From NCBI GenBank assembly GCA_014058105.1, contig JACGCM010000003.1, forward strand, positions 1-64,000: a DNA stretch of 64,000 nucleotides. The letters are read 5' to 3'. This stretch comes from Kingdonia uniflora (taxonomy: Eukaryota > Streptophyta > Magnoliopsida > Ranunculales > Circaeasteraceae). Within the stretch, counting starts at the first letter, position 1. Each line of letters starts with the position of its first letter. Shown here piece after piece: positions 12,255 to 23,755 of the stretch. The position numbers were made by a program, and so were the translations under genes. The notes under the pieces were generated by a model that was not told the origin of the DNA, did no database searches, and saw nothing but the letters and a program-made list of their open reading frames with translations.

Positions 12255-13960
12255 ACTCTAGTTTAAGATTTTTTCACACTGGCCATGTAAAACTTCCTAG
12301 TAGAGTTGACACTAGCATAGCAAAGTTGTGCGACCTGAAGTTCTATGATGTGGTGTTACAAGGTTCGATGTGGGGTGTTCATATAGGATGTAGGAAATAA
12401 GGATATTGTAAGTGAGACTATATAAATTAGACTCATATTATGAGGAATCTTACCCCCTGTGACTGAGCAATAATATTCTTTAAGTACCTAGATTGCCAAT
12501 CATTATCTTGTGTAACTCGACTAATTGTCAGTCCTGATTAGATTAGACATGGTGTCAAATAGATGTAGCTGCATTGCAATTGCACATTTTATGGGAGAGA
12601 TATAACATCTATAAGGAATTCCTTAGAGGATTGCAGAGTATGGTTGCTACTAGTTTTTCTAGCAACCCTATAAGGGTTGGGTCATTTAAAGTTCGAGTGT
12701 AACGCCCTTCAAGAACCATGTCTCAGTCATGTTAATCAGGTCATGCATTTTTCGTTTATGGTCGTGAACTTCAGGTAGAACATAATATGGTCATCGGGAC
12801 TGTCGACCTTTGGGTGTGGCTTCCTGCATTCGGGTCTTTCTTGCAAGGACAGAAGGTTCGTTCTGGTGTGTGATATTAAGTTCCCTGGGAGTGTATTATT
12901 CCTAACACTCGATTTTGACTTACCTTCTAGAGAGGGGGGTGGGGTCAACTTTGCCCCAAGGATCGTTGTTTACTCTCCCTTTTGTTCATCCCATCATTCT
13001 ACATTGCTGTCAGGCATATTTCTGGAGGTGTATGCATTCTGGACACGTTACTGGTAATGGGACAGAGGCGATACTGAGAAGAACAGCTATATCAGAGGCA
13101 TATGCCTATTATCACTCCACGTTCTGGTACTTTTGTACTTTCGTATAGATTTTCTAGTGTCTCTGGACTTTATATACAAGCTTCATGTAACTTTGAACCA
13201 GTAAGTATATGCCCATGTATGTCAAGCAGATTATCTGGAGATCCACTCTTCAATGAGTATAGCTGTTCTTAAACCTTTTCAGGAAGGAATAGATGGTTAC
13301 TACGGCCTTTTTTTAGGGAAAATAACCCTGCTAGTTGCTTCTTTGATTGCTGGTGTGCAAGTATTTTCCATAAACGCCAGAGAGAGCTACTCGCAGGTGG
13401 ATATCGAGTTAGATCAAGGCTTGAAACTAGGCGAGGGCTCTATTTTATGGTCAAGGGAATAAACAGCACATCTGCTTGTGTCTGGTGTTGAAGTTCATAC
13501 TATACTGTAACTTCGAGATGTGTGGCCTTGGTCTTGGCTTCCTATGAAGGCCTCTATTTTTGGTCTAGAATAGTTCTACCGCGTTACAAATTTATGATTT
13601 CCGTGAATGGGAGCTATGTACCCTGTAAAGAGTCTCCTTCTGTTAACCACTTGGTCGGGTCATTGTTTTAATTTTTTATCAACGCCTTGACAGAGGTGCC
13701 ATTAAGGGTAGGTGGCCACTTTTTTCCTTCATCCCTCTTAGGCCTCGTCTCCCCGGATTGACGACTCATTGAAGTAGTTGTCTTCATAGACTCGTATGGT
13801 TGGAAAAATTGTGGCATTCATTGGTACCATTCGTTAAAGTTGTCATTATAGGTGGGGTTTCTTTCCCGATATTGCCATGAGTAGTGTACCCAGGTGGGTA
13901 GGAGGGGGTCTCAGGGCTGCATTGTTGATGCTACTGAGGGGGATTTCTCATAATAATTAT
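12255..13960 (-). pseudogene. Element E: decayed gag/protease region
   Basis: This lies between E's RT remnant and the insertion point of element D, so gag and protease are expected on the minus strand. Only short suggestive pieces remain, for example RDEGKKWPPTLNGTS near 13700, with stops in every frame. No zinc knuckle or DTG protease motif could be read. The identification rests on position, not on motifs. Confidence 0.28.
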
Positions 13961-15080
13961 TGATAGACACGTAATATTTATATGTGCAACTCCCAAATTT
14001 ATATCTGACTTGTCATTTCATATTTAAATGTGATACAATAGTACTTTTTCTTGCTTTTACAGGATTGGTCGCATGATGAATAAGTTGTACATTTTTGTAG
14101 TTTTCAGCAAAGAAGAATATCTTGTACACTCTAGCAGTCATTCTCATAGCTATTTTTAACTAAGAGTCCAATGAGGAGCATTAAGAGGCATTGATAAGAT
14201 CATCAATAACTTTATGCAGGGCCAAGATCATAGAGTATGAGTTTTGAAGTTTTTATATTTTATGTATAAGAAGGTATTGTTTAGGGGATTTATATTTTTT
14301 AATTATTTATACCCCTCTTATACCTATAAATAGGATGGGGATCCCACCCATGAGGGATATTTCGAGAGTGTAATCAAAAGTACAAAATAAATTTATGTTT
14401 TCTCTTCTTCTTATAGTTACTTTTATGTAGTAATAGTATATGGCAATGATCAAAGGGTTGAGTAACAAAACCTCTTAACCAAGGTGGGAGAAAACTCATC
14501 CAATGTAGGCTTAGTATAGATTGTGTAGTTTAGTTAGAGTAATTATATTTTCTTTTTTCTGGCATGATGCATATTCGTATCCTTCATCCTATGCTGACCC
14601 TAGCTAGGATTAGGAGGAATAATAAATCTAAGTAACCATCTTGTTTGACCATAACAAGATAGGTTAGGAACATGGAGAAGAAACATAATCCATGCTTATC
14701 AACCAGACCATGGTTTAAGTAAGTTGGTTATAGGTAGTTCCTAATCACTAATTATCTTATCTCATGATGTGTGAATATACTTCTCAAGGATGTGTGATAA
14801 GGGAATTCGTGATATACTCTAACTGGGTGCAATATTTCAAGGTTATAATGGATGGAGGGAATCACGCCTTGTGTTCCTCTCCAATCCTATCAATACATTC
14901 TCTAGTTTGTACTTATTTTAATTATCACTTATAAAACCTAAAACTCATTCTTATTAGATAAATTAGTACTCGAAGTATATTCGCACCACAAGTCTCTTAG
15001 GTACGACTCCGCTTTCCCTGTACTCAAGGTACACCATAACTGCGAGTCTTAAAGACATTGATTTATAATCGATATCAAGT
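13961..15080 (+). mobile_element. Element D: 5' LTR
   Basis: It begins tgatagacacgtaatattta and recurs as the LTR at 44830-45990, with matching blocks along its length (catttttgtagttttcagcaa region, cccacccatgagggat, gcaatgatcaaagggttgag, caagtctctt). A TATA box, cctataaatagg, lies at 14323-14334. The LTR ends around tatca at 15076; both copies then share a few more bases (agttttt), so the exact end is uncertain. Flanks attat (13956-13960) and gttat (45998-46002) are a possible imperfect 5-bp target duplication. Confidence 0.8.
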
Positions 15081-15083
15081 TTT

Positions 15084-15096
15084 TGGCGTTGCCGGG
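15084..15096 (+). promoter_or_regulatory. Element D: primer-binding site with 3-base deletion
   Basis: tggcgttgccggg follows the 5' LTR by a few bases. Athila and some Tat gypsy elements carry tggcgccgttgccgggga at this place. Here three bases are missing in the first half, which would weaken pairing to the primer tRNA. Confidence 0.6.
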
Positions 15097-16857
15097 ATTG
15101 GAAAGATGTGTTTCGTATTTAATATTTTCTTAAAACAAATGTTCTTCTTTTGATTATTTTTTGTTTCTTTTTGTTTTCGGGGATTTAGTTGCACTTGAAA
15201 CTTGGTACAAATATAGTATTTTTTGTTTGCGTCTTAAGTGGTGGAGAGTTCTACATTACAGTGTTCTACCAAAGTTAAATGTTGTGGTTTTGTCTTGACC
15301 CAAATCTCTCCCTTTTTCTTACTGGTGTGTTAGTTGCTGCATGTGCTCTGTGCTTAAAGTAAAGTATTATAACTAGGGTTTTGAAGTCACCGGTTCTGTT
15401 GGTTTACTGACGTGAGCAAGTTTCTTTTTTTTCAAACGTTAGCCATAGTTTCAAATTGTATTAGTCAACACTAAAATTTTCACTTAAGCGTTTGGGTATT
15501 TGGGGTTTGATTCATCTCATAAACAGCAACTACACAACGTTACCGTGATACATGTGTTACTTTTTAAGAGGCATGACTACTAGGTTGTTATTGTTTTGAC
15601 TATTACCTTACATAGATTTTTATTTTAACCCTACTGACCACAAAAGTCAAGGAGGGGTTTTATTTGAAAAATGAGGGAAATTGATTTGAATTAATTTGTC
15701 AACAACACCTTTATTTTGCTTGATCTTTTGCATGTGCCCACTTGTTTTTATAACAGTCTTACCGACCACTTGAAGTTTAATGTGCTTGAGTAGTTGCTTT
15801 TGCAATTTTTACTTGAAATGTGATAAGGGACAGTAAGTTTGCTAATCTCGATTAACCACTCTCCATATCAATTAATACGCCCGACCGAACTTTGGTAATT
15901 TTGGCATTGGTAACACGTCAAAATAACATGAAAAGTGGGGAAGACAATATACGCAAAGGTTAAAGCCGGAATCTCTTACAAAATCCCTCTTGTGCTGTAA
16001 GTGAAGGGGCATTTCTTCTCTAGCCCCCTAAGTGAGGGGCGCCCACAGCTTCACCGGAAACACTTCATATAGGTTAGTATTTTCTAAACTTAACATATAG
16101 AAGGGATCTTATCCCGCCGCCCCGGCATTAGGAGCATAAAGCCGGGTGGAATGTGCAATAAACCGCTGCTCTAATAAAAAAAAGTATTGTGGTTGGATTG
16201 ACCTATTGTTGGTTTAAATATTTTCATTCCAACTTTAGAAAGTAAAACAACAAGTGGACCACACATTAGGGATACAGATTTTTGTATGACACGTAAATTG
16301 AACTCTTGGACCTCATAATTGATAACAAAATAGAGTAGCAAGTTTTCCTGCTAGATTCATTACCCAACGAATAGGTGTACCGGACCGGGTACAAACACTA
16401 GTTCTAGGATAACGCCAACCTAGCACGCACAATACTAGCTGTAGGTTTGCGAGTCACCTTCTGAGTGTGACGTACAAAGGTGACTCACTCGGGCATGAGG
16501 AACCAAACATCTACTTAAGCTGGTTCTAACATAATGACGCAGGGGGTGGAGGAACCAAAGCCTTTTGTCATCCTACCCATTTTGAGCTAAAAGAATATAT
16601 GGGAGACGTAATTATTACTTCTATAGAACTTAATGTGCTAAGTCTAGGTTTGAGTTGTTGATTATTGCATTGGGTTGTTGCCTTTATTTCAAATGTCATA
16701 CAGTAAGAATTTGTAATTTATACGGCTCACATTCGACCTCCCGTAACAACCTTAAAATCATTTTCAATCATGGATCACCAAAATCTTAATACATGAACCT
16801 TTCCAACCTCATTCCTATAGCAATCTCAACAATCATTTCAGTCATCCAAATAGTTCT
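15097..16857 (+). mobile_element. Element D: internal region, left part, non-coding
   Basis: No frame longer than about 60 codons and no retroelement domain was found. This part and the right part (42413-44829) give only about 4.2 kb of internal sequence once the nested copia and gypsy elements are removed. Long LTRs, an Athila/Tat-type PBS and no pol suggest a large non-autonomous derivative that would have used proteins from a related element. Confidence 0.5.
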
Positions 16858-17484
16858 TGTTAGGAATACGGCTCAAAAACTGGGAATGTCGTTCGAGCGA
16901 CAGAGTTTCCGCTGAAGTCGTTCGAACGACTTCTGAGGTCGTTCGAACGAAAATAGCTCTTGGGCCAAAATTCTAGAGGATTGTCTAATGGCCGTTCGAA
17001 TGAAATTGGCTATGTTTGGTTGTTTTTAAGTTCGTTTTAAATGAGATTTGATCCAAAGCGATAGATTATCTCGTGATACGTATTTCGGAGATGGCCTAAT
17101 GAAAAGCCTTTAAATAGAAAGTGTATGTTAAAGGCCTCTGTACAGGAGAAAAGAGTTAGAGAGAGAAAATGGAGAAATCTAGGGTTTAGCTCTGGAGAGG
17201 TTTCTTAGGTTTTCTTTCTAGGGTTTCTTGCTGGGATTATCTTTAAGGGTAGAGGTGAGGTTTGAGTGATCTCTGAAACTTATTGTAACCCTTAGTGTGA
17301 TAATATATTCGTCGTGCTTATCGGGGGTGGTTTTGATCCTGTTTAGGGTTTCCACCTAATTTAAACCTTGTGTATGTATTTTATTGCCTGTGCTCGAATT
17401 CTCTTTGGCTAGAGTTAGCTCTTCGAGTTCTTGTTAATCGTATTGTGCTTCTGAGTTATAATTTCCCCCCTCAGTTTCCCAACA
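16858..17484 (+). mobile_element. Copia element F: LTR1
   Basis: Starts tgttaggaatacggctc and ends cccaaca, with TG...CA termini. It is repeated as LTR2 (18971-19503 continued at 42149-42238). A TATA-like tttaaatag lies at about 17110, followed by a leader rich in gagaga and tctagggttt. U3 carries a cluster of short palindromes (16888-16950). Five bases before it, gttct, would be the left target duplication; the matching right copy is lost. Confidence 0.85.
16888..16950 (+). repeat. Palindrome cluster in copia U3
   Basis: Three copies of gtcgttcgaacgac-like sequence occur within 63 bases (16888-16901 with one change, 16917-16930, 16938-16950). A weaker fourth is at about 16984. The middle copy extends to an 18-base perfect palindrome, aagtcgttcgaacgactt. 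LTR2 has the same motif in altered arrangement (about 19013-19028 and 19101-19114). Repeated palindromes upstream of the TATA box suggest binding sites for a dimeric regulator, which is inference. Confidence 0.7.
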
Positions 17485-17486
17485 AT

Positions 17487-17498
17487 TGGTATTAGAGC
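17487..17498 (+). promoter_or_regulatory. Copia F: primer-binding site (tRNA-Met)
   Basis: tggtattagagc, two bases after LTR1, is one base from the canonical tggtatcagagc that pairs with initiator tRNA-Met in plant copia elements. The same site after LTR2 (42241-42252) is perfect. Confidence 0.8.
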
Positions 17499-17525
17499 GA
17501 GGTTTGGGGCAAGTAAAGTACTAAG

Positions 17526-18097
17526 ATGGAAAGATCTAAGTATTCTAACGTGATTAAGCTTGCAGTGGAGAAGTTCGATGGGAAGATTAATTTTGGATTG
17601 TGGCAAATACAAGTTCAAGATATCTTGACTCAAGGCGGGTTATGCAAGGCGCTGAAAGGAAAGCCTATACTTAAAACTCCGGTTGAAGGTATAGCGGCCC
17701 AAAAGCGGACGACAATGAAGAATAGGACTGGGAAGATATGAATTCAAGGTCTGCGAGTGGGATATACCTTTGTCTTGCTAAGAACGTTTTGGCAAACGTG
17801 GTTGGAGAGAAGATCGCAAAGGGTCTTTGGGAAAAGCATAAAAGTTTGTACTAAATAAAGAGTCTTTTGAATCTCTTATACCTCAAGGAACAGCTTCATA
17901 CACTCAAGACGAATGAGGGTACGAGCGTTAGTGATCACCTAGGTTCTTTGAAAGGGATCGTTTCGGAATTGGAATCGATCGGAGTTAAACTTGATGATGA
18001 AGATTTGGTACTTCAACTGTTATGGTCTTTTCCGTCTACCTTCAAACATCTTCAACCTTCGTTGATGTATGGGAGGGAAACTTTAATTTTTGAGTAG
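17526..18097 (+). pseudogene. Copia F: gag, N-terminal and middle part, broken
   Basis: Starts at ATG 17526, 28 bases past the PBS. Residues 1-50 (MERSKYSNVIKL, then KFDGKINFGLW) are the usual start of Tnt1/Tork gag. A frameshift and stop follow at about 17740. The frame from 17867 holds LYLKEQLHTLKTNEG, then DDEDLVLQLLWSFP and GRETLIFE, the UBN2-type gag core. Gag packages the RNA into virus-like particles. Multiple breaks show that it is dead. The same N-terminus recurs at 42280-42412. Confidence 0.8.
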
Positions 18098-18148
18098 GTT
18101 ACAAGTACGTGTCTTTCTGAGGAGAGAAGGCTTAAGGATAACGAATCC

Positions 18149-18892
18149 TTGGGGGAAAAATCTACAATGGTGGTTAGTGGGAAGAGAAGCTTTAATAGGT
18201 TCAGAAAAGGAACTTGTTGGAGTTGTGGTCAATCGGGTCATTATAGATCAGATTGCAAAGTGGGGAAAGGTAATGGAGCAAGTTCGGCAAGAGTCTCTGA
18301 AAGTGAAACTAACAAACTGGCAATGGTTACTAGTAATGATGGTGACGAGGTGCTCCTCATGGTGGTCGTTGATGGTTCTCACCACGATAGAGGATGGGTA
18401 TTTTATAGTGGGGCTACAACGCATGTATGCGCACACAAGGCATGGTTCGACAATTATATAAGGTGTGAGGGTATCAAGTTTGTGTTGACGAGCGATGGCT
18501 CTCGAAGGCCGATTTCAGGAATGGTCGATATTCGCATGAGGATGTTCGATGAACGCATCATAGTTCTTCATGATGTTCAACATGTGTCGAGTATGACTCA
18601 TAATCTAATTTCACTTTCCAAGTTAGATAATGAGGGTTACAATTACTCTTGGAGAGGTAGAGTAATAGAAGTTTATCAGAAATCTTCTTTGATCATGAAG
18701 GGAGTTCAAAGCGGGAACTTGTATGTATTGGTTGGTAAATCAATGGGTGGAGTTATGAAGGTTGAGAGTACCAAGGGAGCTATGGAGATTTCTCGAAAGG
18801 AAAATTTAGCTCAAGGAGGAGCAATGGCACGGTCTACAAAGATGATCAGAAAGTGGGTTCCGATTGGTGGGTCTAAGAAAAGCCTAGACTAG
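18149..18892 (+). pseudogene. Copia F: gag zinc knuckle and protease, fused to 3' end
   Basis: A 247-codon open frame. Near residue 23, CWSCGQSGHYRSDC is a CCHC zinc knuckle. About 50 residues on, WVFYSGATTHVC is the copia protease motif WxxDSGATxH with the catalytic Asp changed to Tyr, so the protease is inactive. MTHNLISLSKLD and GNLYVL follow, the region before integrase. The frame then jumps to a short unrelated C-terminus and stops 64 bases before the polypurine tract. Integrase, RT and RNase H are missing, so this is an internal-deletion, gag-protease-only derivative. Confidence 0.8.
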
Positions 18893-18956
18893 GGTAATTC
18901 TCTTAAGAGAAGCGATAAAGATACACGATGAATGCAATAGAAGAAATAGTTTTATC

Positions 18957-18970
18957 GCTGAGGTGGAGAT
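18957..18970 (+). promoter_or_regulatory. Copia F: polypurine tract
   Basis: gctgaggtggagat directly precedes tgttggaatac of LTR2. ggtggagat before tgttgg is the standard plus-strand priming site of plant copia elements, so LTR2 is the 3' LTR of the deleted element. Confidence 0.75.
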
Positions 18971-19503
18971 TGTTGGAATACGGCTTAAAAACTGGGAAAG
19001 TCATTCTAACGAGTGGGGATGTTGTTCGAATGACAGAGTTTCTGTTAAAGTTGCTCGAACAAAAATAACTCTTGGGCCAAAATTCCAGAGATTGTCTAAT
19101 GGTCGTTCGAACGACTTAATGACCCGTTTGAATAAAATTGGCTATGTTTGGTTATTTCTAAGTTTATTTTAAAAGGGATTTGATACAGAATGATGGATTA
19201 TCTGGTGATGCGTATTTTAGAGATGACTTAATGGAAAGCCTATAAATAGAGAGTGTATGTTAAAGACCTCTATACAGGAGAAAAGAGTTAGAGAGAGAAA
19301 ATGGAAAAATCTAGGGTTTAGCTGTGGAGAGGTTTCTTGGGTTTTCCTTTTAGGGTTTCTTGCTAGGATTATCTATAAGGGTAGAGGTAAGGTTTGAGTA
19401 ATCTCTGGAACTTCTTGTAACCCTTAGTATGATAATATATTTGTCGTGCTTTTCGGGGGTGGTTTTGATCATGTTTAGGGTTTCCACCTAATTTATACCT
19501 TGT
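18971..19503 (+). mobile_element. Copia F: LTR2, left segment
   Basis: Matches LTR1 from tgttggaatacggct through atttataccttgt, with a canonical TATA box cctataaatagag at about 19238. It is cut by element B after position 19503. The last five bases, cttgt, are repeated as cttgc at 42149-42153; LTR1 has cttgt there, so this is B's target duplication with one later change. The rest of the LTR continues at 42154. Confidence 0.87.
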
Positions 19504-20072
19504 TGTAGGGACTTATCCCCCGATCTCATTCAAAGTCGAGCTCCCCAGCTTGAATTACCTCCATCTCAGGCTCATACATTTTTAGTACTCCAGTCAACAT
19601 TCCAGCCAACCCCACGAACTACTCAAAAACGTGGATCGAGCTAAGCCCGAAAGACATTATCCAATCAAAGACACCTGTCTCCCACGAAGTCGTCAGTTAT
19701 TCAGTCAACCACCACTGACCATATTATTTGGAAGACGTACTCTAGCACGATGAAGAGCAGTGGGAAAAGCCTATATAAAGGAAAAGTTCCAGAAGAGACA
19801 AGGACCAGAAAATTACACAAACTTCTTATTTACAGGATTAAAAGCATTTCTATATTTAGAGATCACTTGAAATAAATATATCCACCTCAAGCAATAAAGA
19901 TACTATCACAAAAATCCTCCATACGAGGTTATGGTTTTTTACCTGTTCAGAGGTTTTCCATGCTAAAAACATCTGTTTTCATTTCTTTCTTTCCATTAGA
20001 GTATTGTTACAGGTTCATTGGTGTAATAGCTAATTCCTAATCATTTCGAGCTTACAGAATTTGGCCATTGCA
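19504..20072 (+). mobile_element. Element B: 5' LTR
   Basis: Begins tgtagggacttatcccccg and ends ttggccattgca. TATA box cctatataaagg at about 19790. Aligns end to end with 41578-42148. Confidence 0.88.
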
Positions 20073-20073
20073 T

Positions 20074-20091
20074 TTGGCACCGTCTGTGGGA
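20074..20091 (+). promoter_or_regulatory. Element B: primer-binding site
   Basis: ttggcaccgtctgtggga lies one base after the LTR. It is the form used by many Tat-lineage elements (ttggcgccgtctgtgggaa). Confidence 0.75.
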
Positions 20092-20147
20092 AGGATTGCA
20101 TTTCCACGATACCCTAAGGCAGTCTTTCACTATAATTTTCAATTATG

Positions 20148-21160
20148 GTTTCTTCCAGATGACCGGCAGCAAGAACTCAGCTCGAAATTTCTATGGATCC
20201 GGGACAGCTCACAGAGTTACGAGAAACGTGCTGAACTCGAATTTTAGTTAACAAAGGATTGCGAGCTCTGAGAAAAAAGGCACGATACAGAACGACAAGC
20301 TTCTTTGACAGCGCTCAAATTGCACGAAGATCAGATGACGATGATGCTGACTGTATTCGAGGCTCTGCAAAATACTCAGAAAGCTTCTCCAGCCAGGGGT
20401 CGCGATCAACTTCCAGAGACCACCCGCATTTTAGTAAGGGAAAGATTAGGACCTCGGGGAGTCGCTAGTAAAACCATTTCCAAAAATCTACAACACGGAC
20501 TGCAGCCCTCCATCCATTTTGGGGGAGAAGTTCAATCAGATGTCAGTCAAGGTCACCAGATTTCCATCCATTAGGAGGAAGACTAGCGACCTCTATATCA
20601 AGTTCTAGTACGAGATCGCTTGAGTGAAGGTATGGGAACTAATTATCCCCAGGCAGCACGTCCTGCAATTTGACCAACACGTCATTTCGTCATAAAAAAA
20701 CATATGGACCAACGGATTAAGGAGTTGATCGAGGCACAAGTTTTGGGTACCCTCGGAAAAGTGGTCCGCAAAACAGACCCATCCTCCCAAAGATGAATGC
20801 CAGAATCTCCGTAATTTTTCCACTACTATTGAAGAACCCACTCTACCGCGTCTCTCAGCCACTAGAGCTCATAGAGAATCAACCATTCTGCCTACATCAT
20901 AAGGTAAATCATCATACTACTGACAATTGTTATGCTCTATAGTGGTTGCTCGACTATATTTTCATGGAGGGACAAATGCTCGAATACATTATTGGCCTGA
21001 AGTCATACCAAGATGGCAATTATAAGAAGCAGCTTGAAGTTGTTCAGGTCAATGATAAAGCCTTGGAGAAGCATCACTACTATATGTACCACTGCAACAA
21101 AATAGAAATCAATCAGATATCCAATTCCAACTAATCAAAACGCCGAAGACTTTCAAAATG
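20148..21160 (+). pseudogene. Element B: gag remnant with internal deletions
   Basis: Only parts of gag survive. The N-terminal part (about 20150-20570) is broken and not recognisable by itself. At about 20880-20935 a frame reads FCLHHKVNHHTTDNCYAL, the Cys-His block (YCxxHxxxxHxTxxC) found near the end of Tat gag and seen also in C at about 34640-34590. The retrotransposon gag core that C keeps at 34911-35140 is missing here, so it has probably been deleted. Confidence 0.6.
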
Positions 21161-21215
21161 CTATGATCTTACACCTCAAGATAAAAAAGCCAAGCTTCTT
21201 CCCCAGTCGAGTAAT

Positions 21216-21560
21216 CGCCGACTCAGAATTTCCTTCAAAGATTGTGATACTTGCCACGTCAAATTTCCACATCATGATCCGTTAGTCATAATGCTCAAGA
21301 TAAAACAGTTTGTCATGCACACAATGATGATCGATACTGGGAGCTATATTAAAATTCTTTTTCAGAGTACGATCGACCAGATGGGTTTGGCTGACCAAGT
21401 TATTAAGAGCGACACCAACATCAGTGGATTCAATGGCTCCAAGGAGGAACGAGTAGGCATGATCATCTTACCTATTACTGCAGGACCAGCCACTATCGAC
21501 ATCATTTTCTATTTCATCAATGCCAAATCTCATTATCTTGGGATTATGGGCCCCTGCTAG
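21216..21560 (+). pseudogene. Element B: aspartic protease
   Basis: The frame passes HVKFPHHDPLVI, then MHTMMIDTGSYIKILF with the catalytic DTG at about 21329-21337, and continues to GPATIDIIFYFI and YLGIMGP before a stop at 21558. C has the same order (DTGSAADVLF). Retropepsin would cut the gag-pol polyprotein in the particle. The active-site triad is intact, but the surrounding polyprotein is broken, so no product is expected. Confidence 0.75.
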
Positions 21561-21829
21561 ATACACAATATGGAAGCAATCGCTTCCACCTTCATCAAGC
21601 ACTCTGATTCAAGCATGATAACGGTATTTATGAGATCAGAGGTAGTCAGAAACTCTCTCGAACTTGTGAAAATATTGTCTCTACCAACCTAGATACTTCA
21701 GACAGATTGGCTACATAGCAATTACAGAAAGTTGATCACCTCAATGATCAACCATCCACAGAGGAGCCCACGGAATCTGTCAATATTGATGGACCTAGCA
21801 GAGGTACGTTTATCGGAGCCAAGCTGGTT

Positions 21830-22720
21830 CAGTAGGAGAAAGATGCTCTCATTCAGTTCTTACAACTCAATCGAGACATTTTTGCATGGTCTTTCAAAGA
21901 AATGCCTGGAGTCGATTCGGCCATGGCTTGCCACAAGTTAGCCATCAAGATCAACGCCATAGCGGTCAAACAAAAACAGCGACGACTTTTACCTCGTCTC
22001 CGAGATGAAGTAAATACCAAGATCAAGAAATTGATCAAAGTAGGATTCATTCGAGAAGCCAAGTATTCGGACTGGATATCCAACATTGTCGCTGTCCCAA
22101 AGAAAAGTGGAAAAGTTTGAGTTTGCGTAGATTTCACTGATCGGAACAAACATACACCAAAGGATAGTTTCCCTCTTCCCAACATTCATCAGATCCTCAA
22201 TTTCACAGCAGGCCATGATCTTCTATCTATGATAGACGTTGCTTCTGGGTACAATCAAATTCTACTTTTGGAAGAAGATCAAGTGAAGACAACGTTCATC
22301 ACCGAAAAAGGCCTTTATTGTTACAAAGTCATGCCCTTCGGGTTCAAGAACGCAAGTGCCACATATCAGCGATGATGACTGCCATGTTCAAAGCATACCA
22401 AGGAAAAATCATTGAAGTCTACATCGATAATCTCTTGTGCAAAAGCGTACAATTAAATGATCACATCCCAGATCTCAACACTATATTCAACATCCTTCGA
22501 TCTTATAGAATACGCCTCAACACTAATAAATGTTAATTCGGGGTACATTCTGGCAGCTTTCTAGGCCACCTCATCAGCAAGAAAGGGATTGAGGATGATC
22601 CAGATCAAATTCGGGCTCTCCTTGTCATGCCTTCTCCAAAGACAACAAAAGACGTTCAAAAACTCACCGGAAAGATTACCGCGATCAGCCGTTTCGTCTT
22701 TAAATCTTCTGACCGCTGCC
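21830..22720 (+). pseudogene. Element B: reverse transcriptase, catalytic Asp lost
   Basis: Reads FAWSFKEMPGVD, GFIREAKYSDWISNIVAVPK, VCVDFTDRNKHTPKDSFPLP, LLSMIDVASGYNQI and VMPFGFKNASATYQR in order, the usual Tat RT blocks. The YxDD box at 22420-22431 reads YIDN, so the second catalytic Asp is Asn (one G-to-A change). Stops lie after GKV (22118) and in KC*FGV (22534), with a frameshift at about 22370. The enzyme would have copied element RNA into DNA; this copy cannot. The thumb continues through FGVHSGSFLG and DDPDQIR. Confidence 0.85.
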
Positions 22721-22769
22721 ATTGGTTATTCCTATTACCCCACGAATGTAAAAAATGAGGAAAGGTTCA

Positions 22770-23230
22770 GCCAACCACATAAGTCGCATGGACACTAGAA
22801 AACGAAGCAACTTTTTAGGATCTCAAAATCTATTTGGGGAAGTCTCCCATAATGAGCACCTCAGTAGGTAATGAGGAACTGATAATCTACGTAGCAGTCA
22901 CATATACTTCTCTCAGCTCAGTTCTCATTCGTCTGGAAGGGAAAAATAAAGAAACCTGTCTTCTTCATCAGTAAAATCCTCACACCAGCGGAAACAAGGT
23001 ACTCAAAAATTGAGAAACTTCTTCCCACCCTTGTTTACACTTAACAGAAACTCAAGTACTATTTCCAAGCATATTCCATCAAAGTTATGACGAACTACCC
23101 ACTTCGGGAAGTTCTATCCAAAAAATAGAATTCAAGAAGAGTGCAACAGTGGTTAGTCAGTTAGGGAGAACATGATATCAAGTTTGAGCAATGTCATTCC
23201 GAAAAAGGTCCGGCCGTTGCCTATTTTCTT
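22770..23230 (+). pseudogene. Element B: gypsy-type RNase H and tether, broken
   Basis: After the RT thumb the plus strand reads MSTSVGNEELIIYVAVTYTS then LSSVLIRLEGK (about 22855-22945), the start of the gypsy RNase H connection. A broken stretch and a tether-like segment follow up to 23230. The domain removes RNA from the hybrid during cDNA synthesis. Stops at about 22750 and 22800 and a frameshift near 22960 disable it. Confidence 0.65.
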
Positions 23231-23755
23231 GTGGATTTTCCAGTGGAGGATCCCGAGTGGGAGGAGCACAACCCAGACCATACCGAAGACACATCAGAGA
23301 ATCCACCCCCTAAGCCATTCGATGAACGAGCCGATTGGATCACTACGTCAGGGTACAGACTTCACACAGATGGATCAGTAGGACCCACAGGATCAGGAAT
23401 CGAGATTGTTTTAATTACCCCTTCTAATGACAGAATTGAGAAATCAATCCGCTTAGATTTTGAGGCCTCAAATAATGTCACCGAGTATGAAGCTCTCATT
23501 CACGGACTCGACCTAGCACTTGAGCTCGATGTCCTCGAACTCTCAGTTTACACAGATTCATTACTCATCGTTCACCACTATTTCGAGCAATACCAGAAGA
23601 GCGGGAAAATGATCGAATATGCAGCCCTCGTTGCAGATAAGATGAGTAAGTTCATGAAAGTAACTCATAAATATCTTTCTCGAGGTAAAAACAGACACGC
23701 CGATTCCTTGGCATATCTAGCCTGGGTCCTGGGTACAGAAGCTCGATATCAATAG
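23231..23755 (+). pseudogene. Element B: second (archaeal-type) RNase H, well preserved
   Basis: A 174-codon open frame. DGSVGPTGSGIEIVLITP gives the first catalytic Asp, FEASNNVTEYEALIHGLDLA the Glu, and VYTDSLLIVHHYFEQY the second Asp. KYLSRGKNRHADSLAYLA has the HADxLA block with the last Asp. All four acidic positions are therefore present. This domain after the gypsy RNase H defines plant Tat elements. It is the best-preserved pol piece in B. Confidence 0.85.

Noticed and set aside
16888..16950. Heat-shock elements in the copia LTR
   Set aside because: The motif has TTC directly followed by GAA; a heat-shock element needs two bases between the half sites.
17487..17498. tRNA gene fragment
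   Set aside because: It matches only the 3' end of tRNA-Met complement and sits after an LTR; it is a primer-binding site.
18090..18461. 123-codon ORF overlapping copia gag
   Set aside because: Other frame of the zinc knuckle and protease region; no motif in this frame.
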